DNA from: Bacillota bacterium
GTDB lineage: Bacteria; Bacillota; Bacilli; Bacillales; Cytobacillaceae
Direction: 5' to 3'
Length of the DNA stretch: 16,546 nt
NCBI GenBank assembly: GCA_023389895.1
Contig: JAEWDX010000344.1
Span: forward strand, 1-16,546
The notes under the pieces were generated by a model that saw nothing but the letters and a program-made list of their open reading frames with translations, was not told where the DNA came from and searched no databases. The translations under genes were made by a program, and so were the position numbers. Below, in pieces: positions 7,637 to 14,691 of the stretch (positions are counted from its first letter, which is position 1; every line of letters begins with the position of its first letter).

Positions 7637-7666
7637 AACGGAAAGCTTTTTTCCGTTACCCTCCCT
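7637..7666 (-). promoter_or_regulatory. Distant ribosome binding site plus intervening hairpin ahead of recG
   Basis: AGGGAGGG (7666-7659) is a strong Shine-Dalgarno sequence but ends 30 bases before the recG GTG. Between them, AACGGAAA and TTTCCGTT (7657-7637) form a perfect 8-bp hairpin with a 5-base loop. If folded, the effective spacing drops to about 9 bases, which is optimal. The hairpin is also followed by a short T-run, so it might act as a weak terminator instead. Confidence 0.6.
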
Positions 7667-7727
7667 TCAAAAAACGCGCAAGCGCCGTAAATCGTTATTT
7701 GAATAAACTAAAGTTATTTTGATAGTC

Positions 7728-7757
7728 AAAAAAGAAGGGAATAACCCCTTCTTTTTT
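7728..7757 (-). terminator. Intrinsic terminator after fakA
   Basis: AAAAAAGAAGGG and CCCTTCTTTTTT form a perfect 12-bp stem around a 6-base loop, ending in a run of six T in the minus-strand direction, only 8 bases after the fakA stop. This is a classic terminator and should end the yloU-fakA transcript. The A-rich first arm means it may also stop plus-strand transcription. Confidence 0.9.
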
Positions 7758-7765
7758 CTATTAGA

Positions 7766-9448
7766 TTATTCGATTGAAAAAATAAACGCATATAACGGTT
7801 GCTCGCCATTATGAACTTCAATCTCTACATCTGTAAATTTCTCGTTCATATAGCCTTCAATTGCTGCTACATCCTCATCAGTAGCATCTTCACCCTTAAA
7901 GATCGTTAAGATTTCTGTATCTTCATCAATCATGCCGGCAAGTAAGTCTTCTGCTGTTTGTACTTTATCTTTATTTTTGACAATGATTTTACTTTCCGCA
8001 ATTCCCATAAAATCATCTTTCTCAATTTCTAAGCCGTCGATATTTGTATCGCGAACTGCAAATGTTATTTGCCCTGTTTTTACATGCTTCAATGCATCTG
8101 TCATACTAGTAGTATTTTGTGATAAATCCGCTGTTGGATTAAAAGCGAGTAAGGCAGACATACCTTGTGGAACCGTTTTTGAAGGAATGACAATGACTTC
8201 CTGTTCTGAAACTTCTGCTGCTTGCTGAGCAGCCATAATAATGTTTTTATTATTAGGTAGAATCAAAATCCGTTTAGCATTTACTTCTTCAATTGCCTTA
8301 ACAATATCCTCGGTACTTGGGTTCATAGTTTGTCCGCCTTCAATGACAGCATCTGCACCAATACTGCGGAATAAGTCAGCAATCCCACTGCCCATTGAAA
8401 CGGTTACAATCCCATATTCCTTTAATTCCTTCGATTTCTTAACATCTCCAGAAACAAGAGGGGTTTTTACCTCGTCAACAATACTAGAATGCTGCTCTCT
8501 CATATTTTCAATTTTCATATTGATTAAGCTACCATATCGTTGACCGTATGATAAGCAATTTCCTGGTTGCTCAGAATGAATATGTACTTTTACAACCTCT
8601 TCATCAGAAATGACTAATAAAGAATCACCAAGTTCACTTAGATCTTGACGGAATTTCTCTTCTGTAAATGGATGCTTCGCAAGCTTTTCGCTTTCTAGCT
8701 TTACCATAAATTCTGTACAATAACCAAAGACAATATCTTCTGTGTTCATAAAGCTTTGAACACTCTTATGGTGTTCTGCATTTACTAAGTCGTCCATTTT
8801 CGGAAGTGCAGCTGGTGAATCTGGGAGTTCTTCACCTTTTAACTCAGCGAGAAATCCTTCGTAAACAAAGACTAGTCCTTGACCACCACTATCGACTACC
8901 CCCACTTCCTTAAGGACAGGCAGCAGATCAGGTGTCCGCTCTAAAGATGCTTTTGCTTCTTTAACGACTGCTTCCATTATGGTAATTATATTTTCTTCCT
9001 TCTTTGCCACTTGGACCGCTTTTTTCGCAGAATCTTTCGCAACAGTAAGAATCGTACCTTCAACAGGCTTCATGACTGCCTTATAAGCGGTTTCTACACC
9101 ATTATTTAATGCAGCGGCAAATTCTTCGCCTGTAATCTCCTGTTTTTGTTCAATCGCCTTTGAAAACCCACGGAATAGTTGGGATAAGATGACCCCTGAA
9201 TTTCCACGTGCTCCCATTAGCAAACCTTTTGAAAGTGCTATACCAACCTTGCCGATATGGGCTTGGACATTAATCTTTACTTCCTTCGCTCCGGAAGTCA
9301 TAGACAAATTCATATTTGTTCCAGTGTCACCGTCTGGAACTGGAAATACGTTAAGAGCATCTACTAGCTTGGCATTAGAAGATAGATGATTAGCACCTTG
9401 AATGACCATTTCTGCAAAACGCTTTCCATCTAAAACTTTGATTAACAC
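7766..9448 (-). CDS. fakA: Fatty acid kinase FakA (DAK2/DegV-linked, formerly YloV)
   Basis: Soluble kinase that phosphorylates fatty acids bound to FakB (DegV-family) partners, giving acyl-phosphate for phospholipid synthesis. It has 560 residues, close to the Bacillus YloV length. The N-terminal DAK2 kinase domain (about 1-205) holds the metal and nucleotide loop NVFPVPDGDTGTNM at 33-46, with D39 and D41 as likely ligands, and MGARGNSGVILSQLFRG further on. A middle domain and a C-terminal half with GGQTMNPSTEDI and ILPNNKNII match the YloV family. The start is a GTG at 9448-9446 with GAGGAGG 8 bases upstream. It begins 16 bases after yloU, an arrangement kept across Firmicutes. No FakB gene is present here; these usually lie elsewhere. 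Older annotations call it a dihydroxyacetone kinase, which its context does not support. Confidence 0.95.
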   Translation of the reverse strand: MLIKVLDGKRFAEMVIQGANHLSSNAKLVDALNVFPVPDGDTGTNMNLSMTSGAKEVKINVQAHIGKVGIALSKGLLMGARGNSGVILSQLFRGFSKAIEQKQEITGEEFAAALNNGVETAYKAVMKPVEGTILTVAKDSAKKAVQVAKKEENIITIMEAVVKEAKASLERTPDLLPVLKEVGVVDSGGQGLVFVYEGFLAELKGEELPDSPAALPKMDDLVNAEHHKSVQSFMNTEDIVFGYCTEFMVKLESEKLAKHPFTEEKFRQDLSELGDSLLVISDEEVVKVHIHSEQPGNCLSYGQRYGSLINMKIENMREQHSSIVDEVKTPLVSGDVKKSKELKEYGIVTVSMGSGIADLFRSIGADAVIEGGQTMNPSTEDIVKAIEEVNAKRILILPNNKNIIMAAQQAAEVSEQEVIVIPSKTVPQGMSALLAFNPTADLSQNTTSMTDALKHVKTGQITFAVRDTNIDGLEIEKDDFMGIAESKIIVKNKDKVQTAEDLLAGMIDEDTEILTIFKGEDATDEDVAAIEGYMNEKFTDVEIEVHNGEQPLYAFIFSIE

Positions 9449-9464
9449 AAATCTTTCCTCCTCA

Positions 9465-9827
9465 CTACGGGTTCGTCACACGAACTCCTTGAACGTAAAT
9501 ATTTACCGAGTCCACTGAAAGTCCAACAGTTTGATTAAGCGTGTACTTTACTTTTGATTGGACGTTATGAGCAATCTCAGAAATTTTCGTTCCGTAACTC
9601 ACAATAATATACATATCAATATGTACTTGTTCAGCTTCTTGACGTACAATAACACCGCGAGTAAAATTTTCTTTTCTCAATATGTCAGTCAATCCATCTT
9701 TAATTTGGTTTTTAGAAGCCATTCCAACTATTCCATAACAATCAATAGCAGCACCACCTGCAATTGTGGCAATTACATCATTTGAAATATCAATTTGCCC
9801 ATATTTCGTTTTTAATTCGATGGACAT
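9465..9827 (-). CDS. yloU: Asp23/Gls24 family envelope stress protein YloU
   Basis: A 120-residue member of the Asp23 (alkaline shock protein 23/Gls24) family, made of a compact alpha/beta domain. Relatives in Staphylococcus sit at the membrane and respond to cell-envelope stress, but the role of YloU itself is not established. The sequence shows the usual opening TKYGQIDISNDVIATIAGGAA, the YGIVGMASKN stretch, and the ending SVDSVNIYVQGVRV. There is no signal peptide or membrane segment. The ATG at 9827 follows GAGGGGGAACG at good spacing. It is followed 16 bases later by fakA, a pairing conserved in Firmicutes, which hints at a lipid- or envelope-linked role. The gene is transcribed away from rpmB across a 226-base spacer. 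Confidence 0.93.
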   Translation of the reverse strand: MSIELKTKYGQIDISNDVIATIAGGAAIDCYGIVGMASKNQIKDGLTDILRKENFTRGVIVRQEAEQVHIDMYIIVSYGTKISEIAHNVQSKVKYTLNQTVGLSVDSVNIYVQGVRVTNP

Positions 9828-9936
9828 TATTCGTTCCCCCTCTTTATAAAAATAAGAAAACGTCTTAAACTAATTATCTGCTAGAGAACATTTTACTATA
9901 TGCATTCAAATAATTAAAGTAATTCTTCTATTCTCT

Positions 9937-9968
9937 ATTATAGCTTATTGTCCCTAAGCCTATGTCAA
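9937..9968 (-). promoter_or_regulatory. Candidate yloU-fakA promoter
   Basis: On the minus strand, a perfect TTGACA (9968-9963) and a perfect TATAAT (9942-9937) occur, but they are 20 bases apart, longer than the usual 16-18. Either the promoter is weak or activator-dependent, or one hexamer is coincidental. The leader to yloU would be about 100 bases. Confidence 0.45.
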
Positions 9969-9982
9969 GGAAATTTTCTTGA
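9965..9982. repeat. Near-perfect 18-base palindrome in the rpmB/yloU divergent spacer
   Basis: TCAAGGAAATTTTCTTGA is self-complementary at 16 of 18 positions. It overlaps the candidate yloU -35 element and lies about 70 bases before the rpmB start. Its symmetry and place suggest a protein-binding operator, but I do not recognise the site. Confidence 0.45.
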
Positions 9983-10010
9983 AAGACAACTATTGCATTA
10001 AAAGAGGTTG

Positions 10011-10016
10011 TATGAT
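10011..10016 (+). promoter_or_regulatory. Candidate rpmB promoter (-10)
   Basis: TATGAT matches five of six -10 bases and would start a leader of about 30 bases before rpmB. No convincing -35 lies 16-18 bases upstream, so the assignment is tentative. Confidence 0.3.
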
Positions 10017-10053
10017 AAATTATTAAAGTATTGTTTTAAGGAGGGAAATGAAT

Positions 10054-10242
10054 ATGCCACGCAAATGTGTTGTCACTGGTAAAAAAACAACTACAGGTAA
10101 TGCACGTTCCCATGCTATGAACGCTAATAAGCGTACTTGGGGCGCAAACCTTCAAAAAGTTCGTATTCTTGTAGACGGCAAACCTAAACGTGTATGGGTT
10201 TCTGCAAGAGCACTAAGATCTGGTAAAGTTGAACGTGTTTAA
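10054..10242 (+). CDS. rpmB: 50S ribosomal protein L28
   Basis: Small basic protein of the large ribosomal subunit, 62 residues, as in Bacillus. The sequence MPRKCVVTGKKTTTGNARSHAMNANKRTWGANLQKVRI is diagnostic. Only one cysteine (C5) is present, so it is the zinc-free form of L28. An upstream in-frame ATG at 10048 lies just 2 bases from the ribosome binding site AAGGAGGG (10038-10045), while the ATG at 10054 lies 8 bases away and gives the family N-terminus, so the later start is chosen. It is the only plus-strand gene in the window, divergent from yloU and convergent with spoVM, and has its own terminator 11 bases after the stop. This lone, reversed position is conserved in Bacillus. Confidence 0.98.
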   Translation: MPRKCVVTGKKTTTGNARSHAMNANKRTWGANLQKVRILVDGKPKRVWVSARALRSGKVERV

Positions 10243-10253
10243 TCATGTGTAGG

Positions 10254-10283
10254 GACATCCAATTGGATGTCTTTTATTTTTTT
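10254..10283 (+). terminator. rpmB intrinsic terminator
   Basis: GACATCC and GGATGTC pair perfectly around a 4-base AATT (which is itself palindromic), followed by TTTTATTTTTTT on the plus strand. It directly follows the rpmB stop, so it ends the single-gene transcript. Confidence 0.92.
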
Positions 10284-10316
10284 CACAAAAAGTAAAGCAC
10301 CTAAATTAGGTGCTTT
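10284..10316 (-). terminator. spoVM intrinsic terminator
   Basis: AAAGCACCTA and TAGGTGCTTT form a perfect 10-bp stem around 3 bases (10294-10316). On the minus strand it is followed by ACTTTTTG. It lies 12 bases after the spoVM stop and abuts the rpmB terminator, so the two convergent genes are insulated from each other. Confidence 0.85.
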
Positions 10317-10328
10317 CTCCGTGAATTA

Positions 10329-10409
10329 TTAATTTTTTTTGAAGGTTCCTAACATGGCACGAACAATGCTACCTAAAAACCTCGGTAGTTTTATCGTATA
10401 AAATTTCAT
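10329..10409 (-). CDS. spoVM: SpoVM, stage V sporulation peptide
   Basis: This 26-residue peptide is too short for most gene finders. It reads MKFYTIKLPRFLGSIVRAML, then GTFKKN, very close to B. subtilis SpoVM. SpoVM is an amphipathic helix that recognises the convex surface of the forespore outer membrane, anchors SpoIVA and so starts spore coat and cortex assembly. The helix-breaking proline P9, which is important in B. subtilis, is kept, as are the positively charged K2, K7 and R17. The ribosome binding site GAGGAGGG is very strong and lies 9 bases before the ATG. Its position between thiN and rpmB is the conserved one. In Bacillus it is made under sigma-E in the mother cell; I could not find a clear sigma-E promoter in the 82 bases to thiN. 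A terminator follows. Confidence 0.96.
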   Translation of the reverse strand: MKFYTIKLPRFLGSIVRAMLGTFKKN

Positions 10410-10491
10410 TTCTCGTGTCCCTCCTCACGACTAACACATCCATCAACCATCATATTCTAATAAAAAAGATAAGTACTTAGTCAGTTTTGAC

Positions 10492-11139
10492 TCAATCATT
10501 ACTTCTTACAATCAATAATATGCCTGCAGAAAATGAAAAATGACCATTATCATGAATAAGTTCATTACTTATACATAAGGTTGAGCCTAATGGAATATAG
10601 CGATTGTTTAATGGATACTTAAATCCCTCTAATGTTAAATCGGGAATGTCTGTCGTCATTGGGATAAACGATATATACTGCATGGATGCCATTTTTTTCA
10701 CAGAATAATTTCCTGAATTTCTTAAAAAGATGATGTTTTTCCGGTCGATAATTTCAATTGGAACAAAATAATCATTTAAAAGCGGTTTCATTAGCAACTG
10801 GATATTCGCGAAAAAATGATCGAGCCTGCCGCCTGTAGCACCAAAGATGCGAATCTTCTCTGGACTTTGTTGCAGGGCCCAAACAAGGGCCAGTTCCATA
10901 TCCGTTTCATCTTTTTCAGGTTTAAACTTTTGCAAATCCTCGATATTTTCTTCAATTATTAAAAGTTCATCAGCTGTTACCGAATCAAAATCTCCGAAAG
11001 CATGAATCGGTTTAATCCCTCTTGATAGAAGGGTAAAAACTCCTCTATCAACCCCGATCCATAAATCCTCATCTGATTGATAATTCGTTAATGGCGGCAA
11101 CAAATCAAGCGGGCCGCCTCCTAAAATATTAATTTTCAT
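10492..11139 (-). CDS. thiN: Thiamine pyrophosphokinase
   Basis: Transfers pyrophosphate from ATP to thiamine, giving the cofactor thiamine diphosphate in one step. The protein is 215 residues from the chosen ATG. Family motifs are MKINILGGGP at the start, AFGDFDSV near residue 50, KPEKDETDMELAL near 80, and the substrate-binding GATGGRLDH near 105. The frame opens at a GTG (11148), but that codon overlaps the ribosome binding site AGGTGA, so the start must be one of the two adjacent ATGs (11142 or 11139). The latter has better spacing and matches the usual N-terminus. It follows rpe by 39 bases, with a small imperfect hairpin in the gap, and belongs to the prpC-prkC-rsgA-rpe run. No thiamine riboswitch is visible. 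Confidence 0.95.
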   Translation of the reverse strand: MKINILGGGPLDLLPPLTNYQSDEDLWIGVDRGVFTLLSRGIKPIHAFGDFDSVTADELLIIEENIEDLQKFKPEKDETDMELALVWALQQSPEKIRIFGATGGRLDHFFANIQLLMKPLLNDYFVPIEIIDRKNIIFLRNSGNYSVKKMASMQYISFIPMTTDIPDLTLEGFKYPLNNRYIPLGSTLCISNELIHDNGHFSFSAGILLIVRSND

Positions 11140-11157
11140 CATCGTCACCTATTAACA

Positions 11158-11180
11158 AACTTTGCCCTTAAGCAAAAGTT
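11158..11180 (-). other. Imperfect hairpin between rpe and thiN
   Basis: AACTTTGC and GCAAAAGTT pair over 8 bp with one bulged base around a 6-base loop, overlapping the rpe stop codon. In the minus-strand direction it is followed by TGTTAAT, so it is unlikely to be a strong terminator. It might modulate RNA stability between the two cistrons. Confidence 0.35.
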
Positions 11181-11823
11181 ACCCTTTTAACGCAGCAATA
11201 GCGCTGGCACGATTTTCCGCATTATAAACAGCTGAACCAGCAACAAGAACATTTGCCCCTGCCTCAATACAAAGCTTCGCTGTTTCTTCATTTACTCCAC
11301 CGTCAACCTCAATTTCAAGCTCTAAACCTTTCGCTAATGCCAGCTCTTTTACCTCGTTAATTTTCGGAAGAACAGAATGGATAAATTTCTGTCCACCAAA
11401 ACCCGGATTCACAGTCATGAACAAAACGAGATCAACATCATCAATAATATGTTCGATCATACTAACGGATGTTGCAGGATTTAGCACGACACCAGCCTTT
11501 ACACCAAATGATTTAATTAGATGGATAGTTCGATGAAGATGCTTGCATGCTTCGACATGAACAGTAAGATAATCTGCCCCTGCTTTCGCGAATGCCTCAA
11601 TATATTGATCTGGATTTTCGATCATTAAATGGACATCAAGGGGTAATTGCGTTACAGGGCGGATTGCTTCCACGATTAAGGGACCAATTGTAATATTCGG
11701 GACAAAATGTCCGTCCATTACATCAACGTGAATATAATCTGCTCCACCCCTTTCAACATCTTTAATTTCTTCACCTAATTTAGAAAAATCTGCTGATAAT
11801 ATGGATGGAGCTATTTTTACCAT
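11179..11823 (-). CDS. rpe: Ribulose-phosphate 3-epimerase
   Basis: TIM-barrel enzyme that interconverts ribulose 5-phosphate and xylulose 5-phosphate in the pentose phosphate pathway. The 214 residues are full length. Metal ligands H32, D34, H65 and D174 are all present; D34 (HVDVMDGHFVPN) and D174 (EVDGGV) are the catalytic acid/base pair. TVNPGFGGQKF at 137-147 is the phosphate-side loop. The ATG at 11823 lies only 2 bases after the rsgA stop; its ribosome binding site GAGGT sits inside the last rsgA codons, so translation is probably coupled. The rsgA-rpe-thiN order is the conserved Bacillus arrangement. Confidence 0.98.
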   Translation of the reverse strand: MVKIAPSILSADFSKLGEEIKDVERGGADYIHVDVMDGHFVPNITIGPLIVEAIRPVTQLPLDVHLMIENPDQYIEAFAKAGADYLTVHVEACKHLHRTIHLIKSFGVKAGVVLNPATSVSMIEHIIDDVDLVLFMTVNPGFGGQKFIHSVLPKINEVKELALAKGLELEIEVDGGVNEETAKLCIEAGANVLVAGSAVYNAENRASAIAALKG

Positions 11824-11825
11824 CG

Positions 11826-12707
11826 TTAATACCTCGGCTTTCTATCTTTAATTTCCTGTAAAAAAATCTTATAGTGCTCATAGCGATAAAGTGGAATTTC
11901 TCTGGCTTCAACTGCTGCTTTCACAGCACATTTTGGTTCAACGGTATGAAGGCAGCCTCTGAATTTACAATCTTCACTCTTTCTTTTTATTTCAGGAAAA
12001 CAAAAATTCAAGTCTTCCATTTCGATATTTGTAAATTCAAGCGAGCTGAACCCGGGTGTGTCCGCTACAAGCCCATTCCCAATTTCGATTAATTCCACAT
12101 GTCTTGTCGTATGCTTTCCCCTACCAAGATGAGAGGAAATATCGTTTGTTTTCAGCTCTAGTTCGGGTCTTATCGCATTGAGCAAGGAAGATTTGCCAAC
12201 ACCAGATTGTCCAGCAAATACCGATATTTCTCCTTTTAAATAAGGAAATAGCTCTTTAATTCCTTCTTCTGTTTCTGATGAGGTTAGCAAGAAATCATAG
12301 CCAATTTTTTGATAATCTGAAGCAAATGTACGAATGATCTCCGTTTGCTCCTCATTCGCTAAATCCATCTTCGTCACACAAATAATCGGCTTAATTTCAT
12401 TAAACTCAACTAAAACAAGGAAACGATCAAGTAGACTCGTACTAAAGTCAGGCTGAACGGCGGAAAAAACTAGTATCGCTTGATCCACATTAGCAATCGG
12501 TGGGCGTACTAACTCATTCTTCCGCTCCTTTATTTCTAAAACATAGCCCTCTTTAACATTATCTGCTTGAAAAACAACTTCATCACCAACAAGTGGGGTT
12601 ATTTTATTTTTCCTGAAAACTCCCCGACCTCGGCATTGGATAATTTCATTGTTGCTTAGTACATAGTAAAAACCACTCAACGCCTTTATAATTTTGCCCT
12701 CAGGCAT
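11826..12707 (-). CDS. rsgA: Ribosome small subunit-dependent GTPase RsgA (CpgA)
   Basis: Circularly permuted GTPase that checks late maturation of the 30S subunit; in B. subtilis it is called CpgA and has also been linked to cell wall precursor metabolism and to phosphorylation by PrkC. The 293 residues show an N-terminal OB fold (about 1-65), then the GTPase motifs in permuted order: G4 TKMD at 112-115, G1 GQSGVGKS at 166-173, and G3 DTPG at 216-219. A zinc site follows with C247, C252, H254 and C260. The ATG at 12707 follows AAGGAGTG. It begins 19 bases after prkC and overlaps nothing, but is clearly in the same operon. This supports a functional tie between kinase and GTPase. Confidence 0.98.
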   Translation of the reverse strand: MPEGKIIKALSGFYYVLSNNEIIQCRGRGVFRKNKITPLVGDEVVFQADNVKEGYVLEIKERKNELVRPPIANVDQAILVFSAVQPDFSTSLLDRFLVLVEFNEIKPIICVTKMDLANEEQTEIIRTFASDYQKIGYDFLLTSSETEEGIKELFPYLKGEISVFAGQSGVGKSSLLNAIRPELELKTNDISSHLGRGKHTTRHVELIEIGNGLVADTPGFSSLEFTNIEMEDLNFCFPEIKRKSEDCKFRGCLHTVEPKCAVKAAVEAREIPLYRYEHYKIFLQEIKDRKPRY

Positions 12708-12726
12708 AGCAACACTCCTTCAATTA

Positions 12727-14691
12727 TTATTCGGGGTATGGGACAACCTCTTCCGAAATGACTTTATTATCTCTAATAACCCGATAGCCAGCCTTCTGGC
12801 CATATGGAATCGTCAGTTCAAGACGAATTTTAAAATTTTCGGTAATATACTGTGTTTCATACGGTTCTGTCATACTATGATTCATATCATCGATATAAAT
12901 CTGCACTTCTTGCTCCTGACCTTCTTCAGCCGGTTCATAAGGGATTAAGACCTCTTTATAAACTGTTTTCGGCGGGATTTCTTTCTTCCCTTTTGAAATA
13001 ACGACACTTACCTTGCTTCCTTTCGATAATTCCGTTCCAGCTACAGGGTCCTGAGAGATGACATACCCTTCAGGAATTTCTTCATGATAATCCTCTTTCG
13101 TTATCTCTATGACTAAGCCCGTTGAATCCTCATAAACTTGTAATGCTTTTTTGTTATAATCTTTCAGATCCTTTAATGTTATTAGCTCCGGGCCTTTACT
13201 AACGGTAAAGGATAATTCCGTTTCTTCTGGGACAACTTCGTCCCCTTTATTGTAATTTTGCGCGAGGATTGTTCCTGCTGGTTCCTTCTCATCAGTTATT
13301 TCATTTTTCTTGATAGGCATAAAATTTTCTCTTGCTAATAAAGCAACGACATCATCAAAAAGCTGTCCAGTATAATCATCTAACTCAAACTTTTCCTTGC
13401 CGCTACTTACATAAATGGTTATCTCTGATCCTTCTTTAACAAGTTTTTCTGCTTTCGGATCTGTTTTGATCACTTGACCTTCTGGAAAATCCTCATCTAA
13501 TAATGGAATTTGTTCACCCATTATAAAGCCAGCATTCTCTAATTCCTTTATAGCAACCTCAATTTCTTTACCCGTTACATCTGGAACAGCTACTTCTTTC
13601 GGCGATAATAAATTTGGTAAAACGGTTATTGCTAATATGATGAGAATAATTAAACTAAAAAAAATGGATACTAATACTACTGGCCATTTTTTTCGTTTTT
13701 TCTTTTCCTTCTGTGGCTTTTGCTTTTCATGATTTTGTCCAGCTTTTACATTCTTATCATGAACAACGGTCTCCTCAATATTACCGTATTTATGTTCATC
13801 TGTAATAATCGGGATTGCTTTTGTTGCATCATTATCTACTGGAACAATAAATCTGTTTTCATTTATCCGATCCGAATAGAGTGCTGTCGATAAATCATCT
13901 TCCATTTCTTCGACATTATTATAACGATGAAATGGATCTTTTGCAGTTGCCTTTAAAACAATATTTTCGACACTTTGTGGAATGGATGGATTCCACCTTC
14001 GTAAAGAAGGAGTCTCGGATTGTAAATGCTTCAGGGCAATCGAAACAGCTGATTCACCTGAAAACGGCAATCTTCCAGTCAATAGCTCAAACATAACAAT
14101 TCCTAATGAATAAATATCTGATTTTCGATTCGCCATTCCACCTCTAGCTTGTTCAGGCGATAAATAGTGAACAGAACCAATAACAGAATTTGTTTGGGTA
14201 ATACTTGTTGAGCTTAACGCCATCGCAATGCCAAAATCTGTTATTTTCACATTTCCTTGCCGGTCAAGTAAAATATTATGGGGCTTAATATCGCGATGAA
14301 TGATATGATTTTGATGGGCATGGGAAATAGCAGAAGTCAGCTGCTTCATAATTTCAATAACATCTTCGGTTTGCAGTGGGCTATTTTGTTGGATATATTG
14401 CTTTAAAGTTTGTCCATCAACATATTCCATGACAATATAATAAATTGAATCTTCCTCTCCAACATCGTATATACTAACGATATTCGAATGGGCAAGACTT
14501 GTTGCTGATTGGGCCTCTCGATGAAAACGGCGAATAAATTCTTCATCATTAGCGAAATCGAGACGAAGCATCTTAAGAGCAACATCACGATCAAGAATCA
14601 TATCATGAGCGAGGTAGACATTAGCCATTCCACCTCCACCAATAATTTCAAGAATTTTATAACGACCGCTTATTCGCTTTCCGATCATCAT
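12727..14691 (-). CDS. prkC: PASTA-domain Ser/Thr protein kinase PrkC
   Basis: Single-pass membrane kinase that senses peptidoglycan fragments and phosphorylates cytoplasmic proteins in growth, stationary phase and spore germination. It has 654 residues. The cytoplasmic kinase domain (about 10-270) has the glycine loop GGGGMANV, catalytic lysine K40, HRDIKPHN with D134, DFG at 152-154, and a Ser/Thr-rich activation loop before SPE at 178-180; all key residues are intact. A basic linker (320-335) precedes a transmembrane helix at about 336-359. Three PASTA repeats follow (about 366-431, 433-500, 502-568), then a C-terminal Ig-like region, as in B. subtilis PrkC. The start ATG overlaps the prpC stop by 4 bases, implying coupled translation of the kinase and its phosphatase. 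Confidence 0.98.
   Translation of the reverse strand: MMIGKRISGRYKILEIIGGGGMANVYLAHDMILDRDVALKMLRLDFANDEEFIRRFHREAQSATSLAHSNIVSIYDVGEEDSIYYIVMEYVDGQTLKQYIQQNSPLQTEDVIEIMKQLTSAISHAHQNHIIHRDIKPHNILLDRQGNVKITDFGIAMALSSTSITQTNSVIGSVHYLSPEQARGGMANRKSDIYSLGIVMFELLTGRLPFSGESAVSIALKHLQSETPSLRRWNPSIPQSVENIVLKATAKDPFHRYNNVEEMEDDLSTALYSDRINENRFIVPVDNDATKAIPIITDEHKYGNIEETVVHDKNVKAGQNHEKQKPQKEKKKRKKWPVVLVSIFFSLIILIILAITVLPNLLSPKEVAVPDVTGKEIEVAIKELENAGFIMGEQIPLLDEDFPEGQVIKTDPKAEKLVKEGSEITIYVSSGKEKFELDDYTGQLFDDVVALLARENFMPIKKNEITDEKEPAGTILAQNYNKGDEVVPEETELSFTVSKGPELITLKDLKDYNKKALQVYEDSTGLVIEITKEDYHEEIPEGYVISQDPVAGTELSKGSKVSVVISKGKKEIPPKTVYKEVLIPYEPAEEGQEQEVQIYIDDMNHSMTEPYETQYITENFKIRLELTIPYGQKAGYRVIRDNKVISEEVVPYPE

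Noticed and set aside
7668..7727. A recG promoter using the TTGACT next to the fakA terminator
   Set aside because: No acceptable -10 lies 16-18 bases downstream; the TTGACT is partly the terminator U-tract.
7766..9448. Dihydroxyacetone kinase
   Set aside because: The DAK2 similarity is limited to the N-terminal domain; length, C-terminal half and yloU neighbour identify the FakA/YloV family.
10048..10053. Earlier ATG for rpmB
   Set aside because: It is only 2 bases from the Shine-Dalgarno sequence; the ATG six bases later has ideal spacing and matches L28.
10410..10491. Sigma-E promoter for spoVM (a GAATATG -35-like element)
   Set aside because: No -10 resembling CATACAAT occurs at the required spacing, so only the known regulation in Bacillus supports it.
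11140..11180. Thiamine riboswitch before thiN
   Set aside because: The gap to rpe is only 39 bases, too short for a TPP aptamer, and no conserved TPP motif is visible.
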